Assembly: GCA_015143295.1 (NCBI GenBank)
Contig: CM026574.1
Span: 12,960,938-13,024,937 of the forward strand
Reading direction: 5' to 3'
Length of the DNA stretch: 64,000 nt
Source of the DNA: Tetracentron sinense
Taxonomy: Eukaryota > Streptophyta > Magnoliopsida > Trochodendrales > Trochodendraceae
The notes under the pieces are model-generated. The model was not told where the DNA came from. It saw only the letters and a program-made list of their open reading frames with translations, and ran no database searches. Within the stretch, counting starts at the first letter, position 1; each line of letters begins with the position of its first letter. Of this stretch, positions 1-11,998 are shown piece by piece. The position numbers and the translations under genes are program-made.

Positions 1-517
1 CTGTCAAGAAATCTGGTTTTGCATCATATATGATCAACAAATGGTGAGGATCCAGTATGCCAATTGAGAATGCCATTCTCGTATGAAGAACCTTTTGTAG
101 ATGATCTCTAATAGCATGAACTGTAGGCCTTCAATGAGCAAATTTGGCTATCAATGCACACCGGAATGGAATAGCAGACTGCTACAGTTCTTCTGACAAA
201 CAAAAATAGAGCTGGTTCCCCTTGAAAAACCGATTGTTTTTGATATTTGAAGAAGCAAGATGACCTTTCTTGATAGATAACATATCAGAGTTTCTTGACA
301 AAACCCCTAGAGCTTGAGCATACGATTGTAGAGGATCTAGCGGTTTGGAAGTGGATCCTCCCACCACCGGATCTTTGTCTAAAGGATTATCCATACAACA
401 AAAGCAAAAAAATTGAAAACCAGAGTTCACAAACTGATAACTCACCGAAGAGATATCTGCACAACTTCCCTGGTGATAACAAGAAAAGAAACCTAGGGTC
501 GAAGCCCTAGCCACCAC
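1..517 (-). pseudogene. LINE (L1-type) ORF1 fragment, DUF4283-like
   Basis: Reading leftward, the frame contains a Met at about 394 followed by NPLDKDPVVGG and SYAQALG, a serine/alanine-rich opening typical of plant L1 ORF1 proteins. Further on, GNQLYFCLSEEL, then AIPFRCALIAKF and LDPHHLLIIYDAKPDF in the same direction resemble the DUF4283 nucleic-acid-binding domain of these proteins. At least one stop interrupts the stretch near 180, so it is decayed. The rest of the element would lie to the left, outside the window. ORF1 proteins bind LINE RNA during retrotransposition. What is seen is the motif order; the family assignment is from memory of LINE ORF1 architecture. Confidence 0.6.
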
Positions 518-906
518 CCAAGGAGAAACACCCTACCGCTGACCTATTTAAGAACAACAGAATTCTAGATCCACCGGCCAACAGCCAGAGATCAAGAACC
601 AAGATGGTTTCAAACCCTATAGGCGGCTACAAACCCTAGTTTTTTCTTTCAAGTCTAAGTGCAGTTTTCTTCGATAATGATTTTTGTTTAACCATTTTTG
701 GTTTGTTGGGAAGCTCGGATTCGGTCATGTGTCATAATCATCTTTGTCCATCATTGCAATAGGATTTTGGTGTTAACACTACCCCAAAGATATAGTTTTC
801 ATCCACACAAGGACCAAAAGATAAAATGCAATGTCATTTTACTTATTTATAATTTTTGAATCGCCTTTTCGTCAACATGGATGGGATGAGATCCCGATTT
901 TCTGCT
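518..906. other. Non-coding stretch between LINE ORF1 and first solo LTR
   Basis: No coding signal is visible on either strand. The part next to the LINE (520-660) could be its 5' untranslated leader. The right end carries the TSD of the following LTR at 907-911. Confidence 0.4.
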
Positions 907-1081
907 AGATGTGTAGAGACCCAAAATTTCATTTATGTCATTATAGTAACTAATTGGGATAAAGTGGTCAAATTAATTATGCATTGCATGTTTAATGTTA
1001 ATTAATATGTATGGAGTGTTTCTAAACAAATGAAGAACCAAGGGAGAAACAGGAAAAATAACAGAAAACAAGGGGGATAGT

Positions 1082-1352
1082 TCGAACGATCCCCCCAGAC
1101 CGTTCGAACGGTACCAATAAGATCAGGCTCCCGAATGCTCAACCATTTGAATGGTCCCAACCATTCAAACGATGCCATTGAAAGTGGGTTCCCAAAGGAA
1201 ACATCGTTCGAATGAACCCAAACTGTTCGAACCATGGTAGACAAAAAAGCCCAGAACAGAAGTCCAGTAAGCACAACTGTTCGAACAAACCAAGACCATT
1301 TGAACGATGCCTTGACCGTTCGAACGATGCCTTAGACCGTTCGAACAATTAT
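1082..1352. repeat. Cluster of palindromic CGTTCGAACG-like motifs in LTR A U3
   Basis: About ten copies of TTCGAAC or one-mismatch versions (ATTTGAACG, ATTCAAACG) lie within 270 bp directly upstream of the LTR TATA box. The core CGTTCGAACG is self-complementary. Spacing is irregular, so this is a cluster of short sites and not a strict tandem repeat. Confidence 0.7.
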
Positions 1353-1417
1353 GCATAGTAAAGTCGGGAAAAAAACCCTAAATTACGGGATTTTTAAGGT
1401 TTTAACACCCTTAGCAC

Positions 1418-1425
1418 TATAAATA
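1418..1425 (+). promoter_or_regulatory. TATA box of LTR A
   Basis: TATAAATA followed by GG, about 500 bp into the LTR and just downstream of the palindromic motif cluster. This is the usual place for the pol II promoter of an LTR. Confidence 0.6.
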
Positions 1426-2261
1426 GGCGACTATTCGAGGGTTTTATGCTTCTTAAGAACTCTAAACCTAATTTGGAGAGAAAAAGGGAGAAAACCTAGA
1501 GTTTCTAAGAGGGTTCTTGCTTGTGAAGGAGGAGAAGTTTGGAGATCGCCCCAAAATCTTTCCTCAAGCGATTTTGGATCGTATGGAGACGATCCCGAAG
1601 GTCGATATACCATCTAACCTAACTCTATTATGGCTTTTGCATGATTAAACATGATTAAGTAAAGATTATTAGATGTTTTTATGATTGTGGGTTGATTATT
1701 GGTTATGGAGTAAGAAATGGGGTTTGCATTTGTTAGTTTGGTATTGTGAATATGATTTGGGTATTATGTGGATTGTTTGATGTTTAACTCTAATGATGTC
1801 CAAAATGGAGGATGGGAAAATCATGATGGAAGGGTTTGGATGAATTTTTATGGTTTTTGAATGAATGTGAATGGAGAGTGGGTTGATATAATTGAGGAAT
1901 GGTGATTTATGAACAAGTGGTGGATTGAATGGGTTAATGGAAATGAACAGTGATGTTAGATGCTATAATTATGTTATGGAAATTGTGAAATTATGAAAAA
2001 ATTGTATTTATGATTGTCATGATAAATTATGCCCTACGTACCTTGTATGGTGATTGACATTCGGGTAGGCCAAAAGTTAGAGGAAGTCTTCCAGGCCAGG
2101 AATTCGCTAACCATTGTGGTATGGACCATGAAGGAGTTTCCATGGTGGAGGATCGGAATCTAAAGGATGACCTATTTAAATGTTAATCACGACACTCAAG
2201 CACAATTCATATGCATAGTAAGTAGATAAGTCTCACGAGTGCACGCATTTCATGAAAACAG

Positions 2262-2445
2262 TTGAACAACATGTATTGGTAAGCATTTAGGATGCATGTA
2301 TTGGTAAGCAGTTGAACAACACGTATTGGTAAGCATGTAGGATGCATGTATTGGTAAGCAGCTGAATAACATACATTAGTAGGCATGTAGAATGCATGTA
2401 TTGGTAAGAAATGGAATAACATGCATCGGTAAGCATAGAACCTCA
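2262..2445 (+). repeat. Degenerate tandem repeat in LTR A, unit with CATGTATTGGTAAGCA
   Basis: The phrase ATGTATTGGTAAGCA recurs about six times with small changes, interleaved with GTTGAACAAC and TAGGATG. Two interleaved half-units of about 30 bp give a 60-bp higher-order unit. The small ORF on the minus strand here is a product of the repeat. Confidence 0.7.
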
Positions 2446-3836
2446 CAAGCACATGTATCTCACAAGTCCAAGAGTCTCACAAGCACACGAGTCAAGGTGA
2501 TGATATGGGATGCTCACATGTTTTCCGCACTCTGATTGTGTAAATACGCTATGAAAATGATATGGATTATGAACATGTGATATTATGTTGTTAGTTAGAC
2601 TGTATATACAATGAGCATTTTCAATGCTCTGTCGAACTGTTATTGTCGGCAGGTTTATAGCCGGAGCAAGCCACCGAGCCGTAGGTCGAGGAGGAGTACT
2701 TGGAAGAGGAAGAAGAAGGTGATCTTCCTGAGGAGGGAGTTAGGGATTTGGACCGCTTTCCCTATTATTAGATACTTTGTTTCATTTTAAAGGGGTTGTA
2801 ATAGACACTTGTTACTTTTAGTTGATGTTGCTTAGATGTGGATTTTATATGGGGATCATGATGAATGATCCAAATTGTGGGTTAAGTTTGAATTGGTCTC
2901 ATGTTGCACTTGATGGTTATTTCATTATATTGAAATTTTATTATTGTCATTTTCTAGATTCGTGTTTTAGCATTGCCTTGTATGCTATGGAGTTAAGCAG
3001 GTTCAAGTAGTGTCACGGGCCCAAAGTCCTATTATGACCAAGGTAGGGAATTGGGGCGCGACAAGATGCCTGAGTACTCAGTAGTCAGTACTCACTAAAA
3101 GATATGCAAGTAGCTTCCTCAAACTGAATCGCCCTATAACGACCCGGAATTTTAATATAATAAAATTATGTGTTTATGGGTCCTTAATGAAGGTTAATTA
3201 GTTAATTATTTGTTAAATTAATAAGAAGGGGATTTTGCTCAGGGTTGAAGTGCACTGAGGAAATCTCAGTATCATTTGGCAAAAATCACACACAGTGTGC
3301 TGGTCGACTACCGGGACACACCCCTACCGTATCAGTTCCGTCAAGTATCATTTCGCGGGACCGCGGGGCCATTATGTGATAAAATTGAGAAAAACGAAAA
3401 ATTTCCATATTTTCAGAAATTAAGTGGGACTCAATATCTGTTGGAGATCCAAATAGAAATCCGTGTGGTTAGCACTAATGCGTGTCGGTCGGCCGTGGGG
3501 ACTAATGTCTGTCATCACGGCAGTTAGTTATCTCAAACGAAGAAACGGCGGCCTGTTTTGTGTTCGAAATCAGAAAATTAGTGGGTTTTGTAATTTTCTT
3601 CCGGACTAAAGTGTAGCTGTCAAAACTCAGTATTTTTCCCCGAACTTTTTACAGTAGGTGTCGGACTGCTCCAAGTTCGGTCACCTAAAGTTTCGTCAAA
3701 ATCGGATGTCATTAAGTAGGATTACGGATGCCGTATATGCGAGAAAATACGGAATAATAGTCAAATGGTCAACCCGTTGACTTGGTCAACGGGGACCATT
3801 AATGGTGGTCATGTGCATGGCACATGACCCTTGCAT

Positions 3837-3844
3837 TATAAATA
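3837..3844 (+). promoter_or_regulatory. TATA box of LTR B
   Basis: TATAAATA followed by GGGGG, about 700 bp into the LTR. Downstream is a GA-rich leader (3905-4085). Confidence 0.6.
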
Positions 3845-4544
3845 GGGGGCAGCCCCTTTTATTATCACATTTTTGCAACAGTGAGGGATTCTGCCACAGC
3901 ATATTGTAGAGAGAGAAAGTGAGGACAGAGAAAGGAAGAGAGAGAAAGAGGAGAGAGAAAGAAGAGAGAAGTGGGTCCTTGAGGTTTTTCGACGTCCCCG
4001 ACGCGTTGGCGGCGTCCGATTTTCTATCCGGAGTCTCGTTTTGCGTGTAGAGAGAGAGAGAGAAAAAGGTTGAGAGAGAAAGTGGAGAGAAAGTTGCATG
4101 CGCTCTACCCCGAGATTGATCGTCGTTGGGAACGCGTTGGTGACATCCATTTTTGCCTACGAGGCCTCGAAACGCGTGAAACAGTAAAACCCCTCTCTTT
4201 TCTTCTCTTTTTCCGCTTATTTTGCTATATTATTTCATGTGATGTATATGCATGTCTTTTCACGTGAATGAAAAAGGGGCGGAGACCCCTATGTGATGTT
4301 GCGATTGTATGTGGTCTCTCGGGGAGCCCAGATCGGGTCCCGGGTAAATTATATCGCCACCCTAGGGTGACGAAAAGTTGTTTTGCATGTCTTGTAAGGC
4401 TATGGAGACATCCATTAGTCTGGAAACGCTCCCTAACGGGACGGTGTGTTACCGGAGTTGGTTCACGGGCGCGAGGCCCAAGTATTTCAGTTAATCAAGC
4501 GAGGCTTGGGTTAACTGGGGTTAACCTGTGGTTAGAAAATCTAA

Positions 4545-4990
4545 CCAGGGTTCAGTATAGTCCGTGGTTCCTCTTTGACTAGGTCAGGAGAGACGGTGCC
4601 CAGTAAGGCCCGGGGTTCCTCCGTGACTGATAGTCGGGAGATGTCGGTCTGTTTGTCTAGGTCGTCCGTGGTGCCTCTTGGACTAGGTCAGGAGTGGCGG
4701 TGTCCTGCATGGCCCGTGGTTCCTCCGTGACCGGTAGTCAGGAGATGTCGGAGTCCTAGGGAGTTTAAAGTGGCTAAACATCAGATAGTGTATAGTCCGA
4801 GGTTCCTCTCTGGGTGGGTTAGAAGATGTCGGCACCGTGTCTATCGTGGTCCCTTCTTGGTGGAACGTCAGGAGATGTCGGCATTGGTATAGATGTCGGG
4901 GTTCCTCCGTAAACTAGCCAGAAGATGACGATAGGCAGGTTGGTCGGGGTTCCTTCATAACTGATACCCAGGGCGATGGCGGCGAATACA
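4545..4990 (+). repeat. Imperfect tandem repeats with GGTTCCTC and GGTCAGGAG
   Basis: Blocks of about 55-75 bp that each contain GGTTCCTCnnTGAC, a CAGGAGATGTCGG phrase and a spacer recur about seven times. The related solo LTR at 19650-22859 has a much larger array of a different unit in the same relative place, so this part of the LTR expands easily. Confidence 0.65.
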
Positions 4991-5903
4991 CGGTAGATGT
5001 GGCCAGTCAATTGAATGGAAAAATGTTCTTATTGGGTGAATGCCCATGTTGTGTGTGTAAGCTTCGGATACGAAGTGGTCTGAGTTGGTATACTCAGAGT
5101 TGGTGTATTTGTTTGAGTTGGTGGACTCATAGTTCGGTATGGAATCATCGGATTCTAGGTGAGTTGGGTTGGTATACCCAAGGTTTTGTCATGTTCGGGT
5201 GAAAGCCGGAACAGCGTGTGTGAGTCTAAATGACTCAATGTATTATGGTTATGATTTAGAGACTTTAAGCTAAACATTTGTGGGCTGTGGCCAATTAATA
5301 GAGTCTTAGGACTCGAAATGAAATATGATTGATGATCGAAACGATAATTTGGTAATATAATACATTCATAACTGAACCTCATAATTAGAAAGTAATGTGA
5401 GGTCGGGAACCTCTGTTAGGGTGACGTAACCCTAAGTGACCTTGGGTCACAATTTATTATATACTGTTCTATTTTACTGTAACATGCAAATTGAACTGCT
5501 TATTATATCATTACTGATGCGTGTTATTATGTGGAAAATAGTTTAGAAGGATTGTGGTTTTATTGGGCTTCATAGCTCACTGACTTTTTGTGTCAGCAGA
5601 TCTTGGAGCTGCTGATCCGTAAGTGAAAAATCTATCTGGATATTTTGGAAGCTTGTACAAGTTGTACCTGGCGTGATAGAGACGCCTACTTTTGTAAAAC
5701 AAACTTGATGTAAATAATACAGGTATATGGTTTGTATGATGGCTATTGTGATGACAGGTATTATTTGCTTTTTGGGAGCATCTGATAAATGTTTAAATTT
5801 CCCGCATTTTTGCGGGTAAAGTCTTCCGCTTGCATGATTTGACGAATGGACACGCGTCTTGGAACTTGATTCCCTAGGCGCGGGTTCGGGGCGTCACACG
5901 CCC

Positions 5904-8124
5904 AGTTCATCTGGATAGAACTATTCATAAACTCAGTTTGTAGTTCTGGACACTTCACTGGACACTGATTGGTATTAAATCAGAGTTGGTTTTCTGGTTA
6001 ATCAGCTGATGTGATGCACAACATCCAACTCTAACTTGAGTTTTCCAATACATAACAAAATAAACAATTGCCCTTTTATAGAACATATGAACAGGAACAA
6101 ATCCAAGGAATTATTTGTATGAACACCATTTTATTTTTGTCAGAGATTCCCTAGACTTCTTCAAATAATGAACAATTGATCAGTGTTTAAGTTCATGATT
6201 TATTTCTATTCAAAATAAGGAATTTCAAACAAAATAAAAATAAAGAAGCAAGCCAATTTACCGATTAAAAACATAGCAATTTAGTTCTGAGGTCAAAAGG
6301 ATTACAAAATCACCAAACCAGTCTTTTGGTTCAGCAACAGCTCAATAACTTTGTGCCCCACTTTGAGGACCAGTATCTTTTTGAGTTTCTCGTACACGGA
6401 TAGAAATAGAATGATGAGAACAGTTAACCTAAATGATAATGAAACGAAAAGAAACATAAGGGGATGTAGACATAATAGTGGTGAAGGTGATTTGCAATAA
6501 TCTCAACACCGTGATCAAATTGGGTAGTGAACATTTTTGCAATGGGGATTTTTTGGTGCTTATAAATCAAAGTTTCTCTTGGGTAAGCATGGAAGGACTT
6601 AGGAGTTAGGACTCCCTTGACCAAATGCTTGGTTAATCATGATAGCATTCCATTCACTCTATATTTTATGAAAAACGAGATATCAATTAGCACACCCAGG
6701 TAGGAATTTAGAGAGAAGAATTGGAGGGGTCATGAAATTTTGTATCAAAGGAATTAAATTCAATTCAGAAATAAGTCAAATGGAAAAACCAACCATACCG
6801 TAGATGAGAGTTTAGAGAGATTGACAAGTCAAGTATACCAGCATGGGGTCATGAGTTTATATTTCAAAGGTATTAAATATTAATTTCTCTGCAGAATTAG
6901 TGAGAAACCAACAAGTCAAGCATACCCGGATGAAATTTTAGCAAGAAAATCAATACATGCATTTATTTTTGTGATTTTGTAGCAACTAACCTTCTTTAAT
7001 TAACAACAAAAATTGAGAATGAGATCTTTTCCTAGATGAAAATTTGGAGGCAAAACTCGTTTAGGTAATGAAATTCTTATTGTAAAATGACCAGGAGAGA
7101 AAAACTATCTGAATTTTTAGGGACTTTGGTAGTTAAGATTCATAAATTTCTTGGATTTGGGAACTGTGTGTACAAGCACAAGCTTTTCTTGACAATGGAG
7201 ATGGACAAAGAGTGTAACTTCAGAAATATCCTTGTATTTTTGTAGAACCACCATTATCGCTACCACTCCCTTTCGTAAATATCCCAAACATTTTGCCAAC
7301 GAGGATTTTACTAACCAAAATATCCTGACCATTGGTTTAGCTAAAATATTGACACAAGAAAAGAAAACAAAATTGGAGAAAAACAGTTACAAGAAAATTA
7401 TTATGCAAGAGAATCCCAAACCTTTATCGTGTGTTTGGTTTGCAAGAAAATAAATTACAAAAATAAATGAAAAGAACAACTTTTTTCTAAATTGTCCATT
7501 TTGAAGTTGCATATTTCTATATTGAAATAGCCACTGATATTACCACTAGTAATCGCAACCTGGGAAACAAAATTTTATCAAATTTTGCATTTTTCTTTAG
7601 CAAAATAACTATCTTTTGGCTGAGAAAAGATATGGTGGAAAGTACTATAGGAAAATTGACACTGTTTAGAAGCCACTTCTCAAGAAAACAAGACTTTCTA
7701 ATGAACCGAATATAATGAAAGTGAATTTTCTCAAGAAAGCCAATTTTATCGCATCACTTTCTTGAGAAATAACAGAGCCTTTATTGTTTTCATAAAATTT
7801 TTATGTCTAACTAGGTCTACTATCTGTAAGATCAATACCAACCGTATTGTAGTCCCATTTAATTAGATCTTCTAGGTCAAGTAGTGATATGATTATCATA
7901 ATCATCAAATCTCTTGTATTCTTTGGATGGTAGTAGTAAAGATCTAATTAATTGGTTCGACAGACTAGTTTTGATATATTGGCATACTTATTCGTAAGGA
8001 TATATGGAGAGATTAAGGGGGATGTTACTCATCGAATTAGTGTTGAGTGGTTAAATGGAGATTCGTTTCTGAAGTGATACGTAATAGACAAATCCACTTA
8101 AATTAAAAGAAAAAGTTTGTAAGT
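5904..8124. other. AT-rich intergenic DNA, no gene recognised
   Basis: Short ORFs here have no recognisable motifs. Between about 6705 and 6960 a roughly 135-bp diverged direct repeat is visible (GGGTCATGA...ATCAAAGG.ATTAAAT and CAAGTCAAG.ATACC each occur twice). Otherwise I see nothing to annotate. Confidence 0.5.
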
Positions 8125-8382
8125 CAACAATATGACAGGCTCTGATTTATAACGCAGAATGCTAGATAACCAAAAAATAACATATTCAAAGATATAGTGT
8201 AGCCAAGAAGTGAAAGTTGAGATGGATGATAAAAAGGACTAGGAAAATAAGCTCATAAATGAGTTCAAGAGTTCTGAAATAAAATAGGGGAGAGGGATCA
8301 ACTAACAAGGTTCAAACATGTTCATCAAAATCAAATGATGACATCAATGGAAAGGATGAATCGGTGTAGGTCAAAGGCTCTA

Positions 8383-8625
8383 AAAAATAATTGCGTCGCT
8401 AAAGGTTATAGCGACGAAAATAGCTTTTCATCGCTAATAGTGAACTTTTAGCGACGGATAATTTATGTCACTGAATATTAAAAATGGTCCCCAAAACTAC
8501 TTTCTAACCACAGTTAAAAGAACACTAGCGACGGTATGTAGACATTAGCGACCAAAGTTTTTTTGTTGCTAAAAGTTTTAAACTTTTAAAACTTTTAGTG
8601 ACGGAAACACTTCCGTCACTAAAAC
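8383..8625. repeat. TTAGCGACGG-type subterminal-like repeats (copy A)
   Basis: Short motifs GCGTCGCTAAAG, TTAGCGACGG, ATAGCGACGA and their complements CGTCACTAAAA recur in both orientations over about 240 bp. Such clusters are typical of subterminal regions of plant DNA transposons, especially CACTA-like ones, but I see no CACTA terminus here. Confidence 0.55.
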
Positions 8626-9014
8626 TGATTTTTTTTTTTAAAGTTTTTTATTTTTAACATGTAACCTGTTCCATTCACGTCTACCTGTAATTCCATGAAT
8701 ATACAATCACGCTACCAAATAATCTTGCTTTTCTCTTTAGAATTTGAGATTGTGCTCTACTTGGATTTTAACTAAACATTCATCAAAATCAAAATACAAA
8801 CTAAATTCCTATCCTTCTGTATTAGACCCTTAAAAGCTTTAAAATCTTGGAATAGGGCAGAAGCAATCACAAATAAAATAGACAAAAAATGACTTAAGGG
8901 ACAAATATTTAAAATCAAAATACATACTAACTTCCTATCCTTTTGTGTTGGACCCTTAAATGCTTTAAAATCTTGTACAATAAACAAGAGTTTGAGAAGG
9001 TCGAATGTGCTTAC

Positions 9015-9732
9015 CTCATCAACGACTTTAGTAGGGAACTTGAGATACCCATCCTTGATATGCCCACCTAGCTCCTCGACTTGCATGCGTTGGCCACCAG
9101 TAGAAGCCTGTAATAGCAAAGCAGAACAATCAGCAGAAGGAACAAGACTATACAATACTTGAATACTTGGTAAACAAATTCCCCTAAAATGGAGAATTTT
9201 TTTGGGTCATTCAATTCCTGCTCAACAAGTCCGCTTACTAACTGTTTCACTTGGGACACTATAAGTTGGGATGTTTCCAAAATAAGGGTTCCCTCCATTT
9301 TATGATGTCTAGAGACTCTAGTCTTAAACCAATCTCGCATATTAATCATAATTGTATCAATCTCCAACCCAAAAAAAAAAACAATGAATAGAAAAAGCAA
9401 AGAATCATCGTTGATGGAAAAAAGAAAGAACATTACATGGGGATTCTTACTCAGATAGATTTACATCAAAAAGAAAAAAGGGGTTTCAGGGCTCGAACAA
9501 ACCTTCCAAGTATCAGGGCAGTAAGTGCTATTGTCTCATAAAGAACTGCAGTCATCAACCAAGGTCAGGTCCGCCAAAAGAAATGGTTTGCGAAGGTTTA
9601 TTCTCCACCTCTTCCAAGAAAACATCATCAACTTCAGATATTTGTGGAAAATCAGCATCTTCAAAAAAGGAATCTAATCACATTCTTGCTAATATAAGTC
9701 GCTGCATCAGGACCCCCATGACCATCAAACAC
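9015..9732 (-). pseudogene. Protein phosphatase 2C pseudogene fragment, copy A
   Basis: Two exon-like blocks are visible on the minus strand. The first (9732-9503) begins after an AG acceptor and reads VFDGHGGPDAATYISKNV, the metal-binding PP2C motif. In shifted frames it continues EDADFPQISEVDDVFLEEVE, then RKPFLLADL and TIALTALILGR, ending at a GGAAG/GT donor. The second (9107-9015) starts after TACAG, carries LLVANA in one frame and QVEELGGHIKDGYLK in another, and ends GAG/GTAAGC. Several frameshifts and the loss of the sequence between LLVANA and VEELGG make it non-functional. PP2Cs are Mn/Mg-dependent Ser/Thr phosphatases; the N-terminal and C-terminal exons are absent. The motifs are seen directly; the gene subgroup is not resolved. 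Confidence 0.75.
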
Positions 9733-10267
9733 CTGCATCAAGTATCCAATTCCACCAATTACATTAGCACCAACAACAACAAAAATCAGATTTCAAATGA
9801 TAAGTGATCAGCCTGATGGTTAAGTACCCCATAAAAAGCACAGGACACCTAAAAAAGTGAACACCAAGTGTGCAGATAGATCATCAATCCCTAATGAACA
9901 AAACCAGAAATATATTGATTATACACTCTATCAGAAAGCTTACGTATCAGGACATATAAAAAATTTCCCCAACCCATTAGGTACCGAATACAAGATTCTA
10001 AATTGCTATTAAGTTTCACATGAAGCTCGAAAACAAACCTGTTACCCAATCCCAAAGAAAAATCATATAAATATAAAAGCACGAGCGCTTATATATCATA
10101 ATTTCTCCCGGTCAGGAGAGAGGGAGGAGAGAGAGTGCTTACGGACGACAATGACAGTGCAGGGGCACCGGCACCAGCATTGTAGGCACAGGAGTAGCGA
10201 CAGGACAGGGTAGATGGAGAAAGGGAGAGATTGAAATAAACGAACAAAAGAGAAAACGGGAGGGGAT

Positions 10268-10433
10268 TTTTTTTTTTTTTTTTGAACGCCCCACGTGTGG
10301 CCTTCCATGGGAAGGTCTGGGATCTAATCTCCTTGGGGGTAAGGTAAGGGGTAGCAAGAGCCACAATGCCCCCAGTTAACTAGTAACCGTACTGACTCTA
10401 CTAATGTATGCCCCGATACCAAAAAAAAAAAAA
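10268..10433 (-). mobile_element. SINE-like insert in duplication unit A
   Basis: On the minus strand this is a short sequence containing GGCTCTTGCTACCCC and GAGATTAGATCCC (A-box and B-box-like positions of tRNA-derived SINEs), ending in a run of about 16 A (T on the plus strand at 10267-10283). A similar core occurs at 27735-27842. The unit B counterpart is at 13590-13740. No clean TSD is visible. Confidence 0.5.
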
Positions 10434-11361
10434 CATAACATTACAAAACAAAACAAAAAACAACGCCCCTATGGAGACCGTATGGTCTTTTCGTTTTTTT
10501 TTGTATTAAGAAAAATAACCTGATTCAGTTTAACCTAGATCATGTTATTTTAAATATGTCATTTAAAATAACATGATTCGGATTATTTCATTTAGATCAG
10601 ATTTTAAAATTCACTCAAATAACTTTATTTCAAGCAAAATAATGTAAATCATATTATTTTAATTAGATCAATTAATTTATTTGGTTCATCCAAAATAATG
10701 TGATTTATGTATTAACTATAGTGTTTCTTAAATCGGTAAAATGCTTATGTAGGTCTTGTGCCCATCTTGTGGCCGGACATTGTTTGACCTCTAAGAGATA
10801 AGTGCTCAAATAGGAAAGAAAACATCAAACTTGCCTGAGGGTAGTGCTCAAATCCTATATCACGTTGTGATCAGAAGACAATGATGAACAACTCGTGTTT
10901 CTTTTAAGCAACCATTAATTCTATTGTTGGGGTGCAGCTAATAAAGAGAGTGACAACTGAAAATAAGAAGAAAAAAATATAAGTGAGGTGCAATCATCAA
11001 ATATTGGGGTGCGCTTAATACCACCTTTTATTTTTATTTTTTTTGTTCCGATATCATTAACCAGGGGGGATTGGATCCCCAAACCTCCCTCAACACAGGG
11101 AGCCAACGATATGACAGGCTCTGATTTATGACGCAAAATACTGGATAACCAAAAAAATAACATATTCAAAGATATAGTGTAGCCAAGAAGTGAAAGTTGA
11201 GATGGATGAGAAAAAAGACTAGGAAAATAAGCTCATAAATGAGTTCAAGAGTCCTGAAATAAAATAGGGGAGAGGGATCAACTAACAAGGTTCAAACATG
11301 TTCATCAAAATCCAATGATGACATCAATGGAAAGGATGAATCTGTGTAGGTCAAAGGCTCT

Positions 11362-11615
11362 AAAAAATAATTGCGTCGCTAAAGGTTATAGCGACGAAAA
11401 TAGCTTTCCATTGCTAATAGTGAACTTTTAGCGACGGATAATTTCTGTCACTGAATATTAAAAATGGTCCCCAAAACTACTTTCTAACCATAGTTAAAAG
11501 AACACTAGCGACGGTATGTAGACATTAGCGATGAAAGTTTTTTTGTTGCTAAGAGTTCTAAACTTCTAAAACTTTTAGTGACGGAAACACTTCTGTCGCT
11601 AAAACTGATTTTTTT
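11362..11615. repeat. TTAGCGACGG-type repeats (copy B)
   Basis: Same motif cluster as at 8383-8625, carried along in the duplication, with a few substitutions. Confidence 0.55.
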
Positions 11616-11998
11616 TTTTAAATTATATTTTTTATTTTTAACATCTAACCTGTTCCATTCACTTCTACCTGTAATTCCATGAATATGCAATCACGCTACG
11701 AAATAATCTTGCTTTTCTCTTTAGAATTTGAGATTGAGCTCTACTTGGATTTTAACTAAACATTAATCAAAATCAAAATACAAACTAAATTCCTATCCTT
11801 CTGTATTAGACCCTTAAAAGCTTTAAAATCTTGGAATAGGGGAGAAGCAATCACAAATAAAGAAGACAAAAAATGACTTAAGGGACAAACATTTAAAATC
11901 AAAATACATACTAACATCCTATCCTTTTGTATTAGACCCTTAAATGCTTTAAAATCTGGTACAATAAACAAGAGTTTGAGAAGGTCAAATGTGCATAC

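Larger units (their letters stand above)
912..3063 (+). mobile_element. Solo LTR A, 2152 bp, TSD AGATG
   Basis: The block begins TGTAGAGACCC and ends GGGGCGCGACA, that is TG...CA as LTRs do. It is flanked by a perfect 5-bp direct repeat AGATG at 907-911 and 3064-3068. There is no second LTR, primer-binding site or internal coding region, so this is a solo LTR left by recombination between the two LTRs of a full element. A TATA box (1418-1425) fits the U3/R boundary, and a purine-rich run with GAAGAAG repeats (2690-2750) lies near the 3' end. The long LTR and the TGTAGAGACCC start fit Ty3/gypsy elements. A diverged minus-strand relative lies at 58115-59378. Confidence 0.88.
3135..5898 (+). mobile_element. 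Solo LTR B, 2764 bp, TSD CGCCC
   Basis: Begins TATAACGACCCGGAATTTTA (the related copy at 19650 begins TGTAACGACTC, so the second base has mutated) and ends TTCGGGGCGTCACA. A perfect 5-bp duplication CGCCC lies at 3130-3134 and 5899-5903. No internal region or partner LTR is present. A TATA box lies at 3837-3844. Plant gypsy elements of the Del/Tekay type commonly have LTRs with this kind of start and end, so I infer a chromovirus-like origin. Only 71 bp separate it from the end of LTR A. Confidence 0.9.
8125..11103 (+). repeat. Direct tandem duplication, unit A (about 3.0 kb)
   Basis: The sequence starting CAATATGACAGGCTCTGATT is repeated from 11104 (CGATATGACAGGCTCTGATT) and can be followed collinearly through the TTAGCGACGG repeats, both PP2C exon blocks, the SINE-like insert and the segment after TTTCGTTTTTTTTTGTATTAAG. 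The copies differ by scattered substitutions and by insertions in the second copy, so the duplication is not very recent. Confidence 0.9.
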
